NCBI GenBank assembly: GCA_035286745.1
Contig: DATECU010000198.1
Location: forward strand, 1 to 35,263
From: DATECU01 sp035286745
GTDB lineage: Bacteria; Acidobacteriota; Vicinamibacteria; Fen-336
Direction of reading: 5' to 3'
DNA length: 35,263 bases
Shown: positions 30,675-35,263 of the stretch, piece by piece
Position numbering within the stretch: the first letter of the stretch is position 1
Layout of the letters: each line of letters begins with the position of its first letter
The notes under the pieces: model-generated
Told to the model about the DNA's origin: nothing
Seen by the model: only the letters and a program-made list of their open reading frames with translations
Database searches by the model: none
Translations under genes and position numbers: made by a program

Positions 30675-32720
30675 TCAATAGGCCAGCAACTCACCTAGCG
30701 CATTCATCAGCCGCCCCTGCGGAGAGAAGATCGCCTCCAGGGCCTTGGCGAAGGGGATCGGCGTGTCGAGGGCGCCCAGACGCATAACCGGAGCGTCCAG
30801 CCACTCGAAGGCCTGGCGACCGACCACCGCCGCGACCTCGCCGCCAAAGCCTCCGGTGAGCGGGGCCTCGTGGAGCACCAGGATGCGGCTGGTCTTCTTG
30901 ACCGACGCCACCACCGTCTCCACGTCCCAGGGCAAGAGCGAACGCAGATCCACCACCTCGATCTCCTTGCCCCTTTCGGCCCAGCTGGCGGCGGCTTCCT
31001 GGGCCCAGCTCACGCCCACGCCGTAGGTCACCACCGTGGCATCGCGTCCGCTGCGCACCACCTGAGCCCTGCCCAGAGGCAGCGTGTAGTGGCCCTCGGG
31101 GACCTTGCCCCTCGCCGAACGGTAGAGGAACTTGTGCTCCAGGAAGAGGATCGGATTCCCGTCTTCGAAGGCGGCCAGCAGCAGACCCTTGGCGTCGTAG
31201 GGGGTGGCCGGGGCCAGCACCTTGAGGCCGGCCACGCTGGTGAACCAGCTCTCGACGTTCTGCGAGTGGAAGGGCCCGGCCCCCGTCCCACCGCCGACCG
31301 GGACCCGGATTACCACCGGGATCCGGGCACCCCATCGGAAGTGGGTCTTGGCGAGGTTGTTGACGATCTGGTTGAAGCCGCAGGTGATGAAGTCGCCGAA
31401 CTGCATCTCCACCATGGGGAGGAAGCCGTCGAGCGCCAGGCCCAGGGCCGCGCCGATGGCCCCCGACTCGATGATGGGCGTGTTGCGCACCCGTTCCTTG
31501 CCGAACTCCTCCAGCAGACCGTTGGTGACCTTGAAAACGCCGCCGTACTCGGCGATGTCCTGGCCCAGCAGCACCAGATTGGGGTGCCGGCGCATGGCCA
31601 CCCGCAGGGCGTCGGCGATGGCGTCCACATAACGGAGAGGGCGTCCGGCCGCCACCGCCTCCGGCGGAGCCGGGCGGGGGACCAGCAGGCTGGGCGCAAA
31701 CACGTCGGCCAGCTTCTCCTCGGCAGTCGCGACCGGTTCCGGCGCCGCCAGCGCGTCGTCGGCCAGGGCGTCGATGCGCAGCTTGTAAGCTCGGCGCACG
31801 GCGTCCCGGTCGGTTTCCGAGATCGCCCGGTGCTCGAAGAGCAGCTTCTCGAAGCGGACCAGCGGGTCTTTCTGGGCCCACTCGGCGAGCCGCTCCTTGG
31901 GCACGTAGTCGATGCCGGAGGCCTCCTCGTGGCCGCGCATGCGGAAGGTCTTGAACTCGAGGAGGGTGGGGCCAAGGCCGCGGCGAGCGCGCGCCGCCGC
32001 CTCGGTCACCGCGCGGAACACCGCCAGCAGGTCGTTGCCGTCGACCACCACGCCCGGGATGCCATAGCCGATGCCACGGTCCGCCAGGTCCTTGCACGCG
32101 AACTGCTCGTGACTGGGTGTGGACAGGCCCCATTGGTTAGCCTCGATCACGAAGAGGACGGGCAGCTTCCACACCGCGGCCAGGTTGACCGCCTCGTGGA
32201 AATCGCCCTCGCTGGTCGCGCCGTCGCCGGTGAAGGCGGCCGCCACCCGGTCGGAGCCCCGGAGCCTGGAGGCGAGTGCCAGCCCATCGGCCACCGGCAG
32301 CATCGCGCCCAGATGGCTGATCATGCCCACGATGCCCTTCTCCAGGTGGCCGAAGTGGAAGGTGCGGTCGCGACCCTTGGTGAAGCCGCCCTGTCGCCCG
32401 AGGAGCTGCCTGAAGAGCCGGGGGAGGTCCACGTCGCGGGCCGTGAAGACGCCCAGGTTGCGGTGCATGGGCAACAGGAAGTCGTCGGGCCGCAAGGCCA
32501 GCGTCACCCCTACCGCGATGGCCTCCTGGCCGATTCCCGAGAACCACTTGGAGAGCTTGCCCAGGCGGAGAAGCAGCAGCATCTTCTCCTCGATCATGCG
32601 GGGCAGCAGCAGGGCGCGGTAGAGCTCGCGGAGTCGCTGGGGCGGGAAGCCGTCGATGGGGTGGGGATCGGGCAGGCGCACGGCGGGCAGAGGCTGGGTG
32701 TCCGACGTGAGGTCGCTCAT
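30675..32720 (-). CDS. 2-oxoacid dehydrogenase E1, fused alpha and beta subunits
   Basis: Thiamine-diphosphate-dependent E1 component of 681 residues, with alpha (about 25-340) and beta (about 361-681) subunits in one chain joined by a Pro/Ala-rich linker (PSLLVPRPAPPEAVAAGRPL). GGAGG lies four bases before ATG 32720. The alpha half has HRNLGVF, the ThDP motif FTGDGATSEGDFHEAVN with G165-D166-G167, and VIEANQWGLST closing the motif at N195. The beta half has LLGQDIAEYGGVFKVTNGL, ESGAIGAALGLAL, QFGDFITCGFNQIVNN and the C-terminal LHEAPLTGGFGGEVAA. The family includes branched-chain, pyruvate and acetoin dehydrogenases. Sequence style favours the branched-chain/acetoin group. No E2 or E3 gene is in the window, so the complex cannot be named. 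Confidence 0.9.
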   Translation of the reverse strand: MSDLTSDTQPLPAVRLPDPHPIDGFPPQRLRELYRALLLPRMIEEKMLLLLRLGKLSKWFSGIGQEAIAVGVTLALRPDDFLLPMHRNLGVFTARDVDLPRLFRQLLGRQGGFTKGRDRTFHFGHLEKGIVGMISHLGAMLPVADGLALASRLRGSDRVAAAFTGDGATSEGDFHEAVNLAAVWKLPVLFVIEANQWGLSTPSHEQFACKDLADRGIGYGIPGVVVDGNDLLAVFRAVTEAAARARRGLGPTLLEFKTFRMRGHEEASGIDYVPKERLAEWAQKDPLVRFEKLLFEHRAISETDRDAVRRAYKLRIDALADDALAAPEPVATAEEKLADVFAPSLLVPRPAPPEAVAAGRPLRYVDAIADALRVAMRRHPNLVLLGQDIAEYGGVFKVTNGLLEEFGKERVRNTPIIESGAIGAALGLALDGFLPMVEMQFGDFITCGFNQIVNNLAKTHFRWGARIPVVIRVPVGGGTGAGPFHSQNVESWFTSVAGLKVLAPATPYDAKGLLLAAFEDGNPILFLEHKFLYRSARGKVPEGHYTLPLGRAQVVRSGRDATVVTYGVGVSWAQEAAASWAERGKEIEVVDLRSLLPWDVETVVASVKKTSRILVLHEAPLTGGFGGEVAAVVGRQAFEWLDAPVMRLGALDTPIPFAKALEAIFSPQGRLMNALGELLAY

Positions 32721-32852
32721 GGGGCCTCCATTCTAGCCGGTCGCGCCGGCCGGTCGCGTTGCGTTCGCCTCCCTCGCGCCAGGGGTCTTGCATGCGTCGT
32801 CCTGATCTACTACTCCCGAGAATCGTCGCGGCGCGCGAAGAAGTCCGTCGTT

Positions 32853-32917
32853 TCTCGACTCTGAACTCTCGACTCTCGACGCGCGGCTTCGCCGCTTCGG
32901 TTGCGGCGGAGCCGCGC
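32853..32917 (+). repeat. CTCGACT-type repeats and a 15-bp hairpin
   Basis: Degenerate tandem units (TCTCGAC, TCTGAAC, TCTCGAC, TCTCGAC; about 32853-32880) are followed directly by a hairpin with arms at 32881-32895 and 32903-32917. The arms match in all 15 positions if one G-T wobble is allowed, around the loop TTCGGTT. Confidence 0.6.
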
Positions 32918-32928
32918 TAAGGTATGAT
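32901..32928 (+). promoter_or_regulatory. Promoter of the metallo-beta-lactamase-fold gene
   Basis: TATGAT (32923-32928) is a good -10; a partial -35 TTGCGG (32901-32906) lies inside the preceding hairpin. Expected transcription start is near 32935, leaving a leader of about 28 bases with AAGGAGG (32949-32955). Confidence 0.45.
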
Positions 32929-32962
32929 CCCAACTCCCAATCAAACTGAAGGAGGCCGACTG

Positions 32963-33868
32963 ATGCGCACCCTTACGAGTGGCGTTCTGGCGATCCTGAT
33001 CCTGGCTGGTGCGTCCTGGCTGCCGGCGCAGGAGCGGGATTGGAGCAAGGTCGCGGTGGTGCCGCAGAAGGTGGTCGAAGGCATCTACATGATGACCGGT
33101 GCGGGGGGGAATCTGGGGGTCTCGGCGGGGCCTGACGGGGTCTTCCTGATCGACGATCAGTACGCGCCGCTCACCGACAAGATCAAGGCCGCCATCGCCG
33201 CGCTGTCGGACAAGCCCATCCGTTTTGTGCTGAACACTCACTGGCACGGGGACCACACCGGGGGCAACGAGAACCTGGGCAAGGCGGGGGCCCTGATCGT
33301 GGCCCACGACAACGTGCGGGTGCGGATGAGCGTGGAGCAGTTCATGGCGGCCTTCGGCCAGAAGGTGCCGGCGGCGCCCAAGGCGGCGCTGCCGGTGGTG
33401 ACCTTCAACGACACGGTGACCCTCCACCTGAACGACCAGGAGATTACCGCCTTCCACGTGGCGCCGGCCCACACCGATGGAGACGCGGTGATCCACTTCA
33501 AGAAGGCCGACGTCATTCACACCGGCGACATCTTCTTCAACGGCCTCTACCCCTTCATCGACGTGGGGAGCGGCGGCGGCATTGAGGGGACCATCGCCGC
33601 CGCCGACCGAATCCTCGCGCTGTGCGGCGACCAGACCAAGCTGATCCCCGGACACGGACCGCTGGCCGGCAAGGCCGACCTCATCGCCTACCGCGACATG
33701 CTGGCGGGCATTCGGGACCGGGTGAAGCCGATGCTGGCGGCGGGCAAGACCCTGGAGGAAGTTCAGGCCGCCAAGCCCACCGCCGCTTTCGACGAGAAGT
33801 GGGGCAAGGGCTTCCTGAAGCCGGAGCAGTTCGCCGGGATCGTGTACGCGAGCCTCAAGGGCAAGTAG
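32963..33868 (+). CDS. Exported metallo-beta-lactamase-fold hydrolase
   Basis: Metal-dependent hydrolase of 301 residues. AAGGAGG seven bases upstream fixes ATG 32963. A signal peptide (MRTLTSGVLAILILAGASWL, cleavage near AQE) sends it to the periplasm. The metal site is intact: HWHGDH (H93, H95, D97, H98), H170 in APAHTDGD, D189 in HTGDIFF and H231 in PGHGP. The HTDGD motif and overall layout fit the group of MBL-fold proteins that includes cyclase-like and class B3-like hydrolases. A beta-lactamase role is not supported by sequence alone, and many such exported enzymes have other substrates. It is divergent from the E1 gene and convergent with the S9 peptidase. Confidence 0.88.
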   Translation: MRTLTSGVLAILILAGASWLPAQERDWSKVAVVPQKVVEGIYMMTGAGGNLGVSAGPDGVFLIDDQYAPLTDKIKAAIAALSDKPIRFVLNTHWHGDHTGGNENLGKAGALIVAHDNVRVRMSVEQFMAAFGQKVPAAPKAALPVVTFNDTVTLHLNDQEITAFHVAPAHTDGDAVIHFKKADVIHTGDIFFNGLYPFIDVGSGGGIEGTIAAADRILALCGDQTKLIPGHGPLAGKADLIAYRDMLAGIRDRVKPMLAAGKTLEEVQAAKPTAAFDEKWGKGFLKPEQFAGIVYASLKGK

Positions 33869-33886
33869 GCCTGTCTCTCGCCGCGA

Positions 33887-33912
33887 GCCCTCTCCCCTCC
33901 CGGGGAGAGGGC
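33887..33912. terminator. Bidirectional hairpin between convergent genes
   Basis: CCCTCTCCCC (33888-33897) and GGGGAGAGGG (33902-33911) are perfect inverse complements around TCCC, extended by one G-C pair. It lies between the MBL-fold stop (33868) and the S9 peptidase stop (33920). No T-run is present. Confidence 0.6.
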
Positions 33913-33919
33913 GGGCCGC

Positions 33920-35263
33920 CTACTTCCCGAGCAGCGTCTCCTCGATGAAGTCGAGCATCGCCTGACGCATGTGCACGACGAGCAGAGGATCGCCCACGCC
34001 GTGGCGGGACTTGGGGTAGATCATCAGCCGGAAGGGCTTGCCGGCCCGGGCCAGCTCGTGGGCGAACTGCATGGTGTTCTGGGGATGGACGTTGTCGTCC
34101 AGCGCGCCATGGATCAGGAACAGCTTCCCGTGGAGGTCCTTGGCGGCGGCCCGGGGAGCGGTCTTGGCGTAGCCCTCGGGGTTGTTCTGGGGCGTTCGCA
34201 TGTACCGTTCGGTGTAGATGGAATCGTAGTTCCGCCAATCGGTGACCGAGCCGCCGGCGATTCCCATGGCGAAGCTCTTGGAGTGGGTGAGGGCGTAGCT
34301 CACCATGAAGCCGCCGTAGCTCCAGCCGTTGATGCCGATGCGTGAGGCGTCGACCCAGGGCTGTGCCTTGAGCCAGGCCAGGCCGTCCTCGATGTCCGCA
34401 AGCTCGCTCTCACCCAGCCGCTGGTAGTTGGCCCAAGCCGAGCGAGCGCCCTTGCCGCTGGCCGATCGGTTATCGCAGATCCACACCACGATCCCTCGTT
34501 GTGCCAGCAGGTGGTAGAAGAGTGTCCCGGCTCCGCCCCAGCCGTTGCGCACGGTGGGCGCGTGAGGCCCGGCGTAGGTCTGCTGGAAGACCGGGTACTT
34601 CTTCCCAGGGTCGAAGTCCGGTGGCTTGATCAGGGCGGCCTCCATCACGAAGCCGTCCCGGGTCTTGACCTGCACGAACTCAGGCTGGCCCAGGCGGTAG
34701 TTGCCGAGCGCGGCCACCGGGTTGGCGTCGACCACCCGAAGCTCGGTGCCATCGGCCTTGTGCAGCCGCACCTGAGTGGGGGTCTTGATGTCGCTCCAGC
34801 TATCGAGGTAGTGGCTGAAGCCGGGGTTGAAGCTTGCGTTGTGCGTGCCCGCCGCGGCCGAGAGGCGAGTGAGTCCGGAGCCGTCCAGCTTCACCCGGTA
34901 GAGGTCGCTGCCGACGGGGCTGCGTTCGGTGCCGGAGAAGTACACGTAGCCGCCGATTTCGTCGACTCCGTGAACCGTGCGCGCCTCCCACTCGCCGGAG
35001 GTCACCGCTCGAAGCAGCGTTCCGTCGGCCTGGTAGTGGTAGAGGTGCTTGAAGCCGCTGCGCTCGGAGAGCCAGAGGAAGCTGCCGTCCTTGAGCCAGC
35101 GGGGGCTCCCGTGGTTGTCGACCCAGGCCTCGGTGGTCTCGCGAAGGAGCGTCGCAGGCTTGCCGTCGCTGGTTGCCGCCAGGTTGAGGTCGAGCCAGGT
35201 CTGCTCGCGGTCCTGCACCTGAAAGGCGACCTTGTCGGCCGCCGGCGTCCAGGCCACGTCGAC
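33920..35263 (-). CDS. S9-family peptidase (DPP-IV type), 5' end beyond window
   Basis: C-terminal 447 residues of a serine peptidase of the prolyl oligopeptidase clan. The frame is open to the window edge, so the N-terminus and any signal peptide are missing. The first part is the end of a beta-propeller (LTRLSAAAGTHNASFNPGFS). It is followed by the alpha/beta-hydrolase domain: KYPVFQQTYAGPHAP, CDNRSASGKG, the nucleophile elbow GWSYGG, the aspartate segment HGALDDNVHPQN and the histidine in KSRHGVGDP. All three catalytic residues are present. The layout corresponds to S9B/C dipeptidyl peptidases that release N-terminal dipeptides. Such exopeptidases are abundant in peptide-degrading Acidobacteriota. 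Confidence 0.92.
   Translation of the reverse strand, partial: VDVAWTPAADKVAFQVQDREQTWLDLNLAATSDGKPATLLRETTEAWVDNHGSPRWLKDGSFLWLSERSGFKHLYHYQADGTLLRAVTSGEWEARTVHGVDEIGGYVYFSGTERSPVGSDLYRVKLDGSGLTRLSAAAGTHNASFNPGFSHYLDSWSDIKTPTQVRLHKADGTELRVVDANPVAALGNYRLGQPEFVQVKTRDGFVMEAALIKPPDFDPGKKYPVFQQTYAGPHAPTVRNGWGGAGTLFYHLLAQRGIVVWICDNRSASGKGARSAWANYQRLGESELADIEDGLAWLKAQPWVDASRIGINGWSYGGFMVSYALTHSKSFAMGIAGGSVTDWRNYDSIYTERYMRTPQNNPEGYAKTAPRAAAKDLHGKLFLIHGALDDNVHPQNTMQFAHELARAGKPFRLMIYPKSRHGVGDPLLVVHMRQAMLDFIEETLLGK

Noticed and set aside
32963..33868. Antibiotic beta-lactamase
   Set aside because: The metal motif is shared by many MBL-fold hydrolases; nothing in the sequence or neighbours specifically supports beta-lactam hydrolysis.

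Overview
The window is a uniformly high-GC, gene-dense bacterial chromosome segment with no rRNA, tRNA, CRISPR array, transposase or integrase that I can see. The large TonB-dependent receptor with an N-terminal carboxypeptidase-regulatory-like domain, the lineage-typical DUF2231, EI24 and charged coiled-coil proteins, and the many degenerate short-unit repeats between genes suggest an Acidobacteriota-like genome. That placement is inference from protein style, not from a marker gene.

Layout. (1) 1-999 (minus, cut by the window edge) is an acyl-CoA dehydrogenase that starts at GTG and points away from a TonB-dependent receptor (1468-4464) with a clear TTGACA-N17-TATATA promoter. (2) 4667-11979 is a tightly packed plus-strand operon: acyl-CoA ligase, fused enoyl-CoA hydratase/3-hydroxyacyl-CoA dehydrogenase, SDR, PaaI-type thioesterase, APH-fold kinase and an ACAD10/11-type acyl-CoA dehydrogenase. 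The kinase plus special dehydrogenase is the core of 4-hydroxyacyl-CoA catabolism (the lva levulinate pathway of Pseudomonas putida and human ACAD10/11). The operon therefore most likely activates a 4-oxo or 4-hydroxy acid, phosphorylates the gamma-hydroxyl, eliminates it and runs beta-oxidation. This is the most interesting system in the window. (3) 11984-12592 (minus) is a secreted DUF6448 protein. (4) 12618-18469 is a divergent TetR regulator plus an MFP/ATPase/ATPase/permease/permease exporter resembling E. coli YbhGFSR, with YbhF split into two genes and paired palindromic operators in the divergent promoter region.

(5) 18606-19949 carries an ErpA/IscA-type Fe-S carrier and an exported tandem-PDZ protein. 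(6) 20074-21522 holds a UPF0175 antitoxin followed by a PIN toxin cut to 26 codons, a small unknown gene and a DinB-like protein. (7) 21679-25255 holds an EI24 membrane protein, glgC, a DUF2231 membrane protein and a small charged protein. (8) 25534-28133 holds a B12-binding-type radical SAM protein whose 3' end runs into the remnant of a convergent zinc-ribbon gene, then a lipoprotein SGNH hydrolase. (9) 28378-35263 holds an aminotransferase, truA, a fused E1 alpha/beta 2-oxoacid dehydrogenase, an exported metallo-beta-lactamase-fold enzyme and the C-terminal part of an S9 prolyl oligopeptidase/DPP-type peptidase.

Non-coding structure is rich. There is a 228-bp MITE-like element with 28-bp imperfect terminal inverted repeats (28141-28368), a family of degenerate GCTGAYW heptad tracts, some in hairpin arrangement (23751-23816, 24001-24034, 28222-28252, 30541-30655), and several strong hairpins and promoters. 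At least three genes (tetR, glgC, truA) have promoter-like boxes so close to the start codon that the transcripts would be leaderless or nearly so.
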